DNA of 40,168 nucleotides, from contig BDIP01000031.1 in assembly GCA_003568945.1 (NCBI GenBank), positions 1,213-41,380 on the forward strand. Reading direction: 5' to 3'. Position numbers and translations under genes: made by a program. This stretch comes from Kipferlia bialata (lineage: Eukaryota; Fornicata). Positions 21,201 to 30,643 of this stretch are shown one piece after another (position 1 is the stretch's first letter; each line of letters opens with the position of its first letter). The notes under the pieces are model-generated. The model did no database searches. It had not been told where the DNA came from and saw only the letters and a list, made by a program, of their open reading frames with translations.

Positions 21201-21620
21201 GGAAGTTACACTGATCTACAAGGTACATACTCTATCCATCCACACACCAGATTGCGCATTATAATTTTATGGTGTATATATGGCCATCTCACCACTCAGG
21301 CCCCCTGGTGGTACTATGCACTCAGTGTGATGACTCTGCTCCTTCTCTCTCTCTGTGGATATGGGGTGTATGTCCACATGACTAGGGCCGCCAAGGAGAG
21401 ACAGGTCGGTGGTATCAACACCCTTATATTGCATATGTTGATGGTATACTTTCAGTTTCTCATCCACATCATCCTTTATTACTTCATTACGTAGTGGCCT
21501 CTTCCTTATATCCAGGGATACGCTCCGTTGGCTCTGGGTGGCGTTGGATACTCTGACACAATCACTGAGTCTGGTACTGAGTCTCCAGACACGACTGACG
21601 TTGTTAGCATCAAGGAGTAG
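11924..21620 (+). CDS. Gene B: FG-GAP / Ig-like type I membrane protein (5' end missing)
   Basis: Forty-one visible exons, 4,726 coding bases, 1,574 residues to the stop. Exons: 11924-12013, 12299-12365, 12491-12528, 12671-12714, 12858-12931, 13180-13336, 13421-13513, 13638-13729, 13928-13999, 14088-14175, 14325-14402, 14659-14710, 14922-15028, 15104-15161, 15417-15516, 15648-15765, 15831-15936, 16110-16501, 16575-16657, 16750-17021, 17103-17178, 17303-17476, 17557-17682, 17738-17842, 17892-18036, 18158-18230, 18384-18572, 18661-18989, 19088-19251, 19308-19394, 19500-19599, 19703-19785, 19890-20034, 20108-20185, 20260-20344, 20457-20538, 20605-20670, 20810-20945, 21131-21222, 21300-21404, 21516-21620. 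Order: propeller, Ig-like block, second propeller, Ig-like block, one helix, 35-residue tail. Domain make-up resembles gene E, but E has no C-terminal helix. Likely an adhesion-type surface protein; the first visible exon follows an acceptor, so the signal peptide is upstream, in or beyond the N run. The 17842/17892 junction is the weakest. Confidence 0.85.
12097..12325 (+). repeat. Three-copy acceptor-side echo of exon 12299-12365
   Basis: The exon start coding GSDAVSIMG (12291-12325) recurs at 12182-12225 and, diverged, at 12097-12122, about 100 bases apart. The donor side of the same exon has a short echo at 12423-12437. Confidence 0.85.
13062..13202 (+). repeat. Acceptor-side echo of exon 13180-13336
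   Basis: The exon start coding LLVSDDL (13172-13202) recurs at 13062-13094 in the upstream intron with a few changes. Confidence 0.8.
14356..14525 (+). repeat. Donor-side echo of exon 14325-14402
   Basis: About 35 bases coding GGDMVLSPPD at 14356-14400 recur at 14474-14520. The copy still has the CCCCCAG but lies in intron. Confidence 0.8.
14702..14794 (+). repeat. Donor-side echo of exon 14659-14710, extending into the intron
   Basis: A 42-base block at 14702-14743 recurs at 14752-14794 directly in tandem (50-base period). Most of the block is intron, so the duplication spans the junction. Confidence 0.8.
15417..17476 (+). other. First Ig/filamin-like domain block of gene B
   Basis: Exons 15417-17476 encode Thr/Ser/Val-rich segments of about 90-110 residues with beta-sandwich patterns such as ASPDSVIVMDTQLPS, FSTVLHNEYGAVV, VSLTTSSA and FEVSLSDSEGNK. 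The phrase V-x-L-x-D-x-x-G (host VLHNEYG, SLSDSEG) is typical of bacterial Big and filamin-type Ig folds. This block contains the longest B exon, 16110-16501. Confidence 0.65.
17557..18572 (+). other. Second FG-GAP-like propeller of gene B
   Basis: Blades include FTMAFDPSTGYLAV, CAMRDGVLAVSN, GLFGASVAIDGDLVSAG and GIGGSMQLRDGTLVTTS, each followed by an aromatic strand such as GVYIYTV, VYVYAK or VYIHTL. The reading frame changes near 17842-17892. A 49-base GT-AG intron with matching phase explains it, but a single-base sequence error is an alternative. Confidence 0.75.
17843..17891 (+). other. 49-base candidate intron in gene B
   Basis: The donor GTTGAG and acceptor ATTGACACAG keep phase 0 across a frame change. 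Without it the second propeller would be frameshifted. A one-base error in the sequence is an equally simple explanation. Confidence 0.45.
18661..21222 (+). other. Second Ig-like block of gene B, proximal to the membrane
   Basis: Twelve exons encode about 440 residues of beta-rich, Thr/Val/Asp-rich sequence with scattered Cys (DLDCQTDS, SYACAYGD, PSCRMMDCLGADCDPE, STDSCGLP, CMTCSPVG). Phrases such as VSLYDASGALLTS and FSILDDQGMPMV follow the Ig/filamin strand-turn pattern, suggesting four to five tandem domains forming a stalk. Confidence 0.65.
21300..21404 (+). other. C-terminal transmembrane helix of gene B
   Basis: The exon encodes WWYYALSVMTLLLLSLCGYG followed by basic residues (MTRAAKERQ), a clear single-pass stop-transfer signal with positive residues on the inside. 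The last exon, 21516-21620, adds a 34-residue Ser/Thr/Asp/Glu-rich tail ending VSIKE. Orientation is therefore type I: N-terminus outside. Confidence 0.9.
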
Positions 21621-21753
21621 GGTCATCCAGTAAACCCACATTCTTGTCGGAAGGAGTTGTGCTGCTGCACAGAGTCCTCACCTGTATTCTATTAAACATG
21701 CATTATTGTTGTATCTCCTGGCCAGTGCACTATTGACCTTCTCCTCAGCAAAA
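21621..21753. other. Convergent 3' spacer between genes B and C
   Basis: This spacer of 133 bases holds the 3' flanks of both genes. It contains the candidate signal described at 21629-21635. I see no reading frame or RNA gene in it. Confidence 0.6.
21629..21635 (+). terminator. AGTAAAC polyadenylation-type signal after gene B
   Basis: AGTAAAC lies 9 bases after the TAG stop of gene B. It matches the AGTRAAY polyadenylation signal described for Giardia, which also sits very close to the stop. Transcript ends are not known here, so use of the signal is inferred. A weaker ATTAAA is at 21691-21696. Confidence 0.45.
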
Positions 21754-23500
21754 TTAGTGTTTACTATATGCAACCCCCGCGCAATCATTCACATAATGTG
21801 ACTCGTATTTAGTTGTTCGCATTATTGCTGTCGTTCTTGCTGAATGAATGGGCCGGATAGTCTGCACACCTAGAACTCCGGCATGAGATCGGATGGCCAT
21901 GCAATGGTCTCCATCGATACTCCTGACATTAGACACTGGCAACGTGGATATGCCATATATGCCATTATGGCATTGCCATATGTATGTTAGAGCAAAGAGT
22001 CCATCTGTTCCAACCATACCTCCCATGCTCTCTGTCACATCTGCCTCTGTGGCCACCTGTGCCAGTCCAGCTGCAAAGACTGCATACGTGGCAGGGAGGG
22101 GAACGGGAGTGCGTCCGTTCAACAATCTCGGCAATGAGACTGCGTGAGGGAGTCTCTGGCTCAGCACCATCCTCATAGGCACCTATGAACCCCATGTCTG
22201 CAAATACTGACAGCTATGTTGTTAGAGTGATGGCTTATAGTATTTACAACACACTCAAACTCATTGTTATTATGGTACCTTCTGAACTGATGGCAGCTTT
22301 GAGAGGCACATGGTGACATCCATGAGACCCTCAGTGTTCACTGGGCTGAGGCCTGTCTGGCTGTCTGGCTTCATCCTCCCATTCCCATAGCCCTCTGCGG
22401 CAGTACTTAGAGGAAGTACAAAGGAGGTGTGGAGGCCGATGGTATGAAGTGTGTGCTCTCCTGTGTCTCCTAGTCTCTCCTTGGTTGCCTTGGCAAGGGA
22501 GAGGCAAAAGAGGGAAGCAAGGCCTAGACGTGGTCCATAGTGTACTGGCTCTGGAATCAGAGAGGGAGTACGTGTGTATGTAGACGCATACCATTTAACT
22601 GCAATCACACAGTATGTGACATACCTCTGGTGGAGTAATGCAGTCTTGCACACTCAAGGTGGGGAAAGGACTCCCCGAGACACTTGCCAACCCACTCGGC
22701 TCTCAGATACTCTACATCCTGCTCTGTGACCTTGGGATGAGGGTCAGGGGAGAAAACATGCCAAAACATCTAGTGATTCTGAAGGTGTTGTGCATTATTG
22801 TGAGTAAACGTTTGTGGGTGTGAGTGGGTAGTGCTGTCCAGTACCTCTCTAGCCTCCCCTCCATCCTGGGTAGGACTGATGGTGAAGCTGCACTCTACAG
22901 TGCCAGGTCCCTCAGAGACACCCAGATAGGAGGTCGCAGAAGTGGAGGCCTGTACCCCGGCGGTTGCACCCTTGTTCACAGTGAGAGGTGGCATCACCAC
23001 AAGGAGGTTGCGTACAGTGTCCCTGAGTGCAGTAGAGTCCCCAAAGTTGATAAGTGTCTGGAGGAAGACATATAGATTTGCAATACAACACCATATTGCA
23101 ACAGGACAGATACTATGTAGACAGTGTTGAGGCGTACGTTCATGTTTGTTAGGCTGTCGAAGAGGAGTGGGAATGGGGGGCACTCCCCCTTCTGTGGCAG
23201 TAGAGTCAGGATGTCAGCTGGGGTTGTGTGCCACACCTCGTGCCTCGCAGCATTGAGGGCATTCCCAAACGTGTTGGTCCTGTCACCCCACTGCATGTCA
23301 GAGACAACAGTACATTACTCTTTTGGATGGTACATATGTACCTTTTGGACTCCTAGTTCTCTCCTGGCAGGCTCTCTCGTGGCTCTCTCCCTTGCTGCCT
23401 CTTCTGTCTGAGGGTCATGCTCACTCTCACTCTCATTCTCTGGACGGGCAACGACACCCATACCCAATGCTAGTAAATGAATAGAGGTTGAAGATTCCAT
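21754..23500 (-). CDS. Gene C: unrecognised 457-residue protein
   Basis: Seven exons: 23500-23342, 23290-23123, 23057-22845, 22769-22625, 22550-22279, 22213-22183, 22139-21754; total 1,374 bases including TAA. The ATG at 23500 has an in-frame stop 11 codons upstream. I do not recognise the family. Seen: an acidic, charged N-terminal stretch (residues 20-50, ENESESEHDPQTEEAARER), a middle part with long hydrophobic-polar segments (LRDTVRNLLVVMPPL, LGLASLFCLSLAKATKERL) and an Ala/Gly-rich end (ATYAVFAAGLAQVATEADV). No signal peptide or clear membrane helix, so probably soluble and intracellular. Exon 6 to 7 uses a 43-base intron inferred from a frame change; without it the protein would end at 21965 in a less coding-like frame. 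Introns lack microsatellites and echoes. Confidence 0.7.
21759..21765 (-). terminator. AGTAAAC polyadenylation-type signal at the end of gene C
   Basis: AGTAAAC occurs on the gene C strand two bases before its TAA stop. It is the same heptamer that follows the gene B stop. If it is a poly(A) signal it overlaps the coding end, as reported for some Giardia genes. It could also be chance. Confidence 0.35.
22140..22182 (-). other. 43-base intron in gene C
   Basis: The coding-like frame switches here. A GTGCCT donor and a CTCACGCAG acceptor give matching phase 1 on both sides. It is the shortest intron in the window. A frameshift or sequence error is the alternative. Confidence 0.55.
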
Positions 23501-23664
23501 AGGAAGTGTTACTGTAGATACTCTACAGTTGTGTCATTGGTTGATGTCGTGTGTGTTGAGACCAATAGAAACCTGGTAGAGAAAGAAGGTTTCAGTAGCC
23601 TTTCGGTGGCATTCACTCTGCGGTGGTGCAAACAGCACTCCTTCTCTCTAACCGTTGTAAAGCA
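23501..23664. promoter_or_regulatory. Divergent promoter region between genes C and D
   Basis: Only 164 bases separate the two start codons, so both promoters must fit here or extend into the genes. It holds two CCAAT-type pentamers in opposite orientation (ATTGG at 23535-23539, CCAAT at 23562-23566). I see no clear TATA box. The promoter role rests on position, not on a recognised element. Confidence 0.5.
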
Positions 23665-25305
23665 ATGCAAAGCGTAAGAGACGGGGAGACGACCCCAGAC
23701 GTGATAGAGCCTTACATTGTCTTCCAGAAGACAGACATCAATCACAGGTAAAAGTCTAGACCTAGTAGTATTACACGACAGTCACATACTCACTTGTGTC
23801 CCAGACTAGTCAACGGCTGCTAGTATCACACTTATCGAGCATATACCCCATAGATACTTTACACATTTCATTGACGCCAGAGCTTCAAGACAGCCTGCAC
23901 CCGTCTACATTGGCCCACTGGCAGCCGATGGGTACACCCCCAGCTCTTCAGCCACTGACGAGGAGAGACGGGTGATACTCCTTCTGGACAGCGCCACAGA
24001 GTCCTACCAGAGTTCCACCTCCACACAATTTGTGACTCTCAGTGTATCCTCAAATGGTACTCTAGAGAGAGTACCCCGGTATTGTAAGATGCCAAGGTAC
24101 CTTGCAGGTCACACAGCAACTCGTATTGGTGGGAGTGTATTTGTGTATGGGGGGATGAAGGAGAACAACAACAACGTCCTTAGGGAGTACAACATCCGCA
24201 GTCGTATCTTCACAGTGGTTCGTAAGGACTATAGCAGGACCTGGCCTCCAGGGAAGGGCGGGCATTCCGCATTTACTCTAGGAGGGAAGCTCTTTGTGGT
24301 TGGAGGAAAGCAGTACAATAGGAACGAGTTTCTCATGAGAGACACACCAGTTGCGAAAGACTGTTGGATGTTTGACCCTATGTTGTTGACGTGGACTCAG
24401 GTATTCTACTATAGAGTCAGCCATGTGTGGCGGCCAATGTCATATAGTGACATGATTCCTTCCTTACTGCTTACAAGTTCAAAACACTGCTTACTGCTTG
24501 TCATGTGCTATGCTTGTGTTGACAATTAGGTGGAAGACTGTCCCTATCCCTTCATATGGGGTTCCTGTTGTGTCTGTGGGGACACTGCCCACTTGTTTGG
24601 AGGACCCCCTTCTCGTCCCTTCTACCCGTATCTACGGGAGACTGACCGCAGAGGTCCAGAAGATAGATATGACAGGAGGGTACATGTGACATACACCGAG
24701 GCTCATGGTTGGAGAGAGGAAGCACCTCTACCCAGTAAGGTAATGACAATTGAATCCGGCTAATTTCAAACCTATGTTGTCTTCTTGAAGTATGTGACCA
24801 CAGATTAAGGGAGGTGCTGCCCTCAGTGTGGGGAATGACATATTCCTGATAGGGGGACAGCCGCAGCGTGGCTTGGTAAGATATTCTAAAGCATATATAG
24901 ATTCGACACAGTACATCTGATTGACCCTTCTCAACAGTATGTCTAATAGCTATTCACTTAACCAAAGGTGAGGGTGTACAACACAGTCACCAAGACTTGG
25001 AGGGAGAGACTGCCCCTTCCTCTGCCGTTTGGATATGGAGCAGCCTGCCTCATAAACCCACGGTATCTACCTATATTTATATGCATATATATATGTGTGT
25101 TTGGGTATAAGTATGAGTTGAATTACCTTTCTGTACAAGTCCCATTGTACCTGACCTCAGGACAGTGTTCGTACACTCACAGGAGGGCTCTCTTCTGGGA
25201 CATATAGTGGGCCCAACACCAGAGGGAGAGGGAGAGTGTAGTGTGCAGGAGTACACGGCATCGGAGATGTTTGAAATGAGAAGGGCACTGGATAAGAGGA
25301 TTTAG
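23665..25305 (+). CDS. Gene D: kelch-repeat protein, complete
   Basis: Six exons: 23665-23747, 23881-24400, 24530-24739, 24804-24875, 24968-25062, 25161-25305; 374 residues, TAG stop. The ATG at 23665 is the first in frame after a stop at 23596-23598. All phases agree. Residues from about 90 on carry kelch blades: HTATRIGGSVFVYGG, HSAFTLGGKLFVVGG, CWMFDPMLLTWTQV, GDTAHLFGGP, AALSVGNDIFLIGGQ, VRVYNTVTKTWRERL. These give about five blades, so a small propeller. There is no signal peptide, membrane helix or BTB/F-box partner, so I expect a cytosolic protein-binding propeller. Introns are 64-133 bases and free of microsatellites, unlike kelch gene A, so A and D are probably not recent duplicates. 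Confidence 0.85.
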
Positions 25306-25649
25306 GGAGAATCTCAACCCTGTGGCCAGTGGCCTCCTAATAGGAGTCCTATAGTTATAACCTTGCTATGGTATTTCTAAGTAGAATTCTAACACACAAA
25401 CTGTGAAGGAATCTATAATTACTAAGATATTGCCAATGCCTATAGCCAGTATCTCTGTGGGCTAGTCAACTATACTCAATAGAATCTCTCACAGTGTCTT
25501 TAAGACACGTTCAGTTGACCATGTGAGTTCTGTGATACAAGTAGCATTCGTTAACTCAATCTATTGGACTCAATCGAGATGATACACGCAACAAATATGC
25601 GAGAAAACAATCATCTCCAGGACTAACTATTAGTCTCACTCTCATAAGC
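25306..25649. other. Convergent 3' spacer between genes D and E
   Basis: This spacer of 344 AT-leaning bases has no supportable reading frame, tRNA or repeat. It must hold both 3' untranslated regions. I found no AGTRAAY match; near matches are TGTGAAG (25400-25406, plus) and AGTGAG on the gene E strand near the stop. A short inverted repeat (TGTCTT/AAGACA) is at about 25496-25508. Confidence 0.6.
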
Positions 25650-28600
25650 TCAAGCAAAGTACGTCACCTTCCCAGTCTGCACCATACCCCCATCCTGCAT
25701 CACAACCCAGTCTTCCACAACCCTCTCCCCATTCACTTCTACGGTACAGGTATGGGCACCAGGTGTGGTGGGTGTGGTTAGAGATAGAGTATACAGGGAG
25801 TCTCCCTCATCTGAAGCGGAAACAGGGGTGGCGCCATCCCATGAGCCAGAGACAGTCTCTCCGACAAAGGCTCCGTCACCAGGCTCTCCGCCTAGCTCAA
25901 TACTCATGGCATCAGTAGAGTGCACCAACGTAGTACGGGACTGGCGTGGGACTGGGTCACCGGCGACTACAAGATCAAAGGACATTGAGACCTCAGCACA
26001 GTCTCTGGCTCCTACAAACACCGGGTAGGTACCAGATACACGAGGGGCAGTCACTGGGACCGAGTAGGAGCCACCCGAGTACACACACTCGGTCTCTGCT
26101 TCCCCTACTCTTGCAAATAGCTTAAACACGCCGGTAATGGCACGGCCATCAGATGAGGACAACAGCCCTAAGTCCACAGATAGAGTCATACCAGGCCTTG
26201 CTGAGACTGAACTGGTGGCCATGCTATGCGGCACTAGCCGGGGCCCATACACAGCCACACCCTTACCAGCCTCTAGACCCACACCCCGTACATGCATGAA
26301 CATGCCCCCATAGTATACATCCCCCACAAACAGACCAGAAGAGCCATTGGGGTCTCGTGAGTACATGTCATTGCCAGTTGGCACAAGGACAGAACCAACC
26401 TTTTCGTACTCCCTGATCACACCGCTGTCAGGCCCGTATCGTGTATCTGACCCATCGCCAACATAGACCATACTGCTAGAGTAGATGGCTCCATTGGATG
26501 CTGGGATGTCAGACCCCTCAGCAAATATGAACATGCTTCCAATAGCCGGTCTCTTGACAAGGGCCAGCGTGTAGAGATTGTTCCCAGTAGAGCACCGCAC
26601 AAGGATCCAGCTCCTCTTGACAGAGACGATGGTGCACCCAGAAGACCCAAGTGTGACAACCTCAGTTGTGACGGTTCCGGTCCCATCGCTTCGGTACAAG
26701 GTTAGGTCGGTGGTTGATGAACTGAGGTCAGAGAGCACAATCACTTAATACGACGATCCATGATGGAAGGAACAACGAGAGGAGGGTACACAAGTTGAAT
26801 CATGAATTTGAGACTGAAGTGAAGAGTACCTTGTGGTTATTAGGTTGTACTCTTCCAGATAGGCGCTGGTAACATTGTGATGGAGGGAGTCGACGCCATA
26901 CACACTGCCGGAGTGACGCAGGACCAGCAGGGAATTGTCTGCATCTCCGCACAGATATCCAGTCCTAGCGTAAGTTATGTCAACTGAAACGAATGAAGAA
27001 TCAAGTGTAACAGAAGTGACTCCTTACCTTCTGCCACCACCAATAACTCCTCTCTCGCCAGGATACAGATCCTGGATGCGCCCGTCAATGCTGATGTATT
27101 CAAGCCACGAGGCCCCTAGATCAAAGTTGTAGGTCCCGTAGATGTGGATCTTGCCAAGACCATGAATCGTCCCATCAGCTAGAAGTGAGAAGATAGCAAA
27201 AACAACAAAGAGGAATAGCACATACCACAAGAACTGCAAATCTGTCCCCACCTGTGTCTGGGTCCACAGTGACAAGGCTCCAAGGGGAGAGCACACTGGC
27301 ATGGGAGATATCAGTCTCAGTAATGGACTGTGCGAGTCCGTACTGCTGAGCGTCGCCATCATACTCGTACAACTCAATGGTGTTGGTCTCAGGGCGGATA
27401 TAGGCACTGATGTTACCGTCAGAGGTCACACCAGCAGCGGGTGTACCAAGGTCCCCACTGAGACAGCTGTCGCCGTACACGGATGACAGATACATGCCAT
27501 GCTGCACCAGACCGGGTACGTCAACACCAAATGCACTGTTGGCCAGCTGGATGTCGGCGTGCATTACGCGAAGGTTAAAGGCACCACGAGGAGCCATGAT
27601 ACGGCACTTGTGGGCGGTGGCCGAAGCTGACCACACACAGGCAGTCTCTCGGTTGTCGTTGTCGGTGCACACCCTCACTCCATACTCCTCTCTGTCTGCG
27701 GCAACACCGTCCACCTGACACTGCACAGTGATGTCAGTGGGGGCAAGGGGGGTGATGGCACCATCAAAGGTGATAGAGGCACCGGTGGGGGATCGTGTAG
27801 GAACGTAGAAGTGGATGCCCCTATGGGATGCGAATCCCATGGCAACGGCATAACCTCCGTTCAGAGTCACCTGCGACAGGCCTGTGTCCTTGTTACCGTA
27901 CCACGTCTGGGCAGGATATGAATCACTCATGGGGGAAGTGTAGAGAAGGGCAGCGCCTGGGTTCGTGTAGGCAGCATCTGCACTCCAGTATGCCTCGTTC
28001 GGAGAGGAAACCAGGAGCCGCCCCCCGGACATGGCGATGGATGTACCGAAACCAGAGTCTGTGGACGTACCAAGAGAGCCAATGAGGCTAGTGATGGTGT
28101 TGCGGTGCAAGACGGCCCGGCCGATGATTTCGAACACATAGACGGAGCTTGACCCATCGGCCTCGGTGGCAGACACAGCAAGGGTCTCCACATCAAGTGC
28201 CAAGGCAGTACCAAAGCGTACGTCGGCGGAACCCCAGGGGTGGGGCACGGTAGTAATGAGCTCCCACCCAGCATAGTCTGCATAAAGCCTATATAGGTGG
28301 ACCACCCCACCACCAGCCACACCATCCTCATGTGATACGAACATCAACGTCCTTCCCAGAATCTGGGCGTTGGTCACATCATAGCCCGCTCCATAGGATA
28401 TGTAGGAGCTGTACATCCAGACGCCATTCTCCCTGACAGTGAGGAGAGGACCACTTCAAAGAATAGAGGTCAGTATAGAGGGCGTATCAGTAGAGTATAG
28501 ATTATACCTGATGTAGAAGTACATATGGGCATTTCCCTGGATAGCCATGTAGTTCCCACAGACGCTGATGTTGCGACCGAAGCTGCTATCACTGCCCGGG

Positions 28601-30643
28601 GAATCAGGGAGAGTAATAGTGGTTTCTAGGGTCAGTCACAGCAATATACAATCACGGACCAATACTGTATCTGAGTATAACAAAGAACATACCAAGTGTT
28701 CCAAATCCTGTTGCACTGACAGGTACGACCATGACGCTGTTAGCTACGGGCAGCCCGAGGTAGAGGTACCCGCCGTCGACCTCAGCTGCCTCGTGTGCCC
28801 AGGGCCAGTTGGAGACCACGGTCTTGAGCATCTCTCCACCCACGAACCCGTAGGAGTGCAGCTCGGAAGTCTCACTGGATATGCCGGCATACACTGCGAC
28901 CGTGACCTCTGCATCTGAGGCTATGAGTGCACGGGCCATGTTGGCATCTGCTGCATCATAGTCAAAGGATGTGACGACAGCGTGGGAGGCAGTCATGGCA
29001 TAATCGGAGCCACTGACTGTGATGGAGCTGGTGAGAGAGAGGTCAGTCACGCGTCCACCCATGAGGGTCAGAGTGTATGTGTCAGCAGTGGATGGACCCA
29101 TAAGGCTGACAGAGTACCTGCCGTCCCTATGGGACTGCACAGGGTAGTAGATATCATTGAAGTGGGCAAACTGAGGGACATAGCGGTATGGAGCATGGAT
29201 GATGGTGGCTCCACTGGCGTCGGTAAGGTGGAAGGAGAGAGTGGTGTGCTCCCGTGTAGTAAGGGTCCAGGTGGAGTCTGGGACTATCGACACCGGTAGC
29301 GATGTGCCTGGGGTAGCAAGGAACGCATGTCCAGCAAACATGGTCCCTATGGCCAAAGGACTGCCAATGAGAAGATGAGCTCTGTCAAGCGAGACACTCT
29401 CTCCAAACCGGTGGAGGGGGTCGGGGTTGAGAACCCCATTGAGGAACATACCAACATCCACCACCCGCTCATAATCTCCACCCAGGCTGCTACGCGGTGT
29501 TGCAATGTGGACAACGTTGTTGGAGGTGTCAGTGCTCTCCGGGTCGTTGGTAGAGAGGGCGATGTACTGTCCGTCTGTGCTTATCCTACTTGCCATGCCC
29601 CAGTCAATGTCTACCCCAGAACCTGATGGCTGGACATCAGCCCTGTGGTTAGGCACATGTATGATATGCTCAGTTCCTAAGAGAGACTGAATGATCTAGA
29701 TTGCAGAATATTAATGAATATGTACAACCCACTAACCATACGGCAGTTGTCCCTGCCTCTACGTCCACGTCATAGCGGTATACCAGCTTGACCTCGCAGC
29801 CCAAGCACTTTGGAGAGGAGGCGAGGCCCTGGGCTCCGAGTCCGGCATACCACCCATTGCTAGCACCCTCCACCCACTGCATATATGCCCCAGTCACAGC
29901 CTCATACGTGTATGGGTATAACCTGCCACCATCCTCTCTACCAATAACTAGAGAGGTGCCAGAGGAGAAGACAATGGTGGTGACGAGGACATCACCGTGG
30001 CTAGAGGCTAGAACAGTGGGAGCAGGGACACCGAGGTCATTGGACTCATACATCACCACTGGAGCAGCAATGGCGGCTCCGACAGCAAGACGGAACACAC
30101 TGTCATCATAGTAGAGGGCGATGGTCTGGCCATACCCGGCATTCTCTGGGAGTCCAGAGAGAGCCCTTGAAGGATATAGGGTGGAATTCAGGCTGAATGT
30201 GTTGGAGTCAGTGTCCAGAGTGTAGATTAGCACTGCACTGTCGTCTGTGCCCACGGTATCGGCCTGGCCTATCACCAGTATGTCATCGGCCATCGCAAGG
30301 GATGTCCCAAACCCAGACACGCCGGAGCCCACGCCACCAGCACCTGGGTACATACTCTGTACATACACTGGGGAGGCTGATGTATCCTTATCATACCTGG
30401 AGTGAGCGACACCATTGATACTCCAACCAAATATAATTAGTGCACATTGTATAACGTACTTGAATATGTGCACTGCGTCTGTATCGGGGTCAGATATGGC
30501 CATATAGGGGAGAGTCATTGCGGTGACAGTGCCAAATGTAGAGGAGGCCTCGTATCCAGAGGGTAGGCTGTCAACCGGGACAGAACGGAGGTTGGAGAAG
30601 GGGTAGTAGGCCACTACACTCTCGGCACTGGAAGTGTAGGTGC
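25650..30643 (-). other. Gene E modules 4 and 5: two propellers and Ig-like domains, C-terminal
   Basis: Residues about 1,937-3,426 in long exons. Blades: TFGTVTAMTLPYMAIS, GFGTSLAMADDILVIGQ, GYGQTIALYYDDSVFRLAVG, RFGESVSLDRAHLLIGSP, then Ig-like (LSFHLTDASGATI); then SFGRNISVCGNYMAIQ, RFGTALALDVETLAVS, GFGTSIAMSGGRLLVSSP. The last exon holds degenerate blades and ends with Ig-like domains (TLSLTTPTTPGAHTC), without a membrane helix. Confidence 0.8.

Noticed and set aside
21965-22213. Zn-finger-like C-terminus of gene C (CHVCSLC in the frame that ends at 21965)
   Set aside because: That frame is rich in Trp, His, Arg and Cys as expected of an off-frame reading, whereas the other frame has ordinary coding composition and is reached by a consensus 43-base intron.
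25306-25649. A tRNA or small RNA gene in the D/E spacer
   Set aside because: I found no cloverleaf-compatible arms or box A/B-like motifs by eye.
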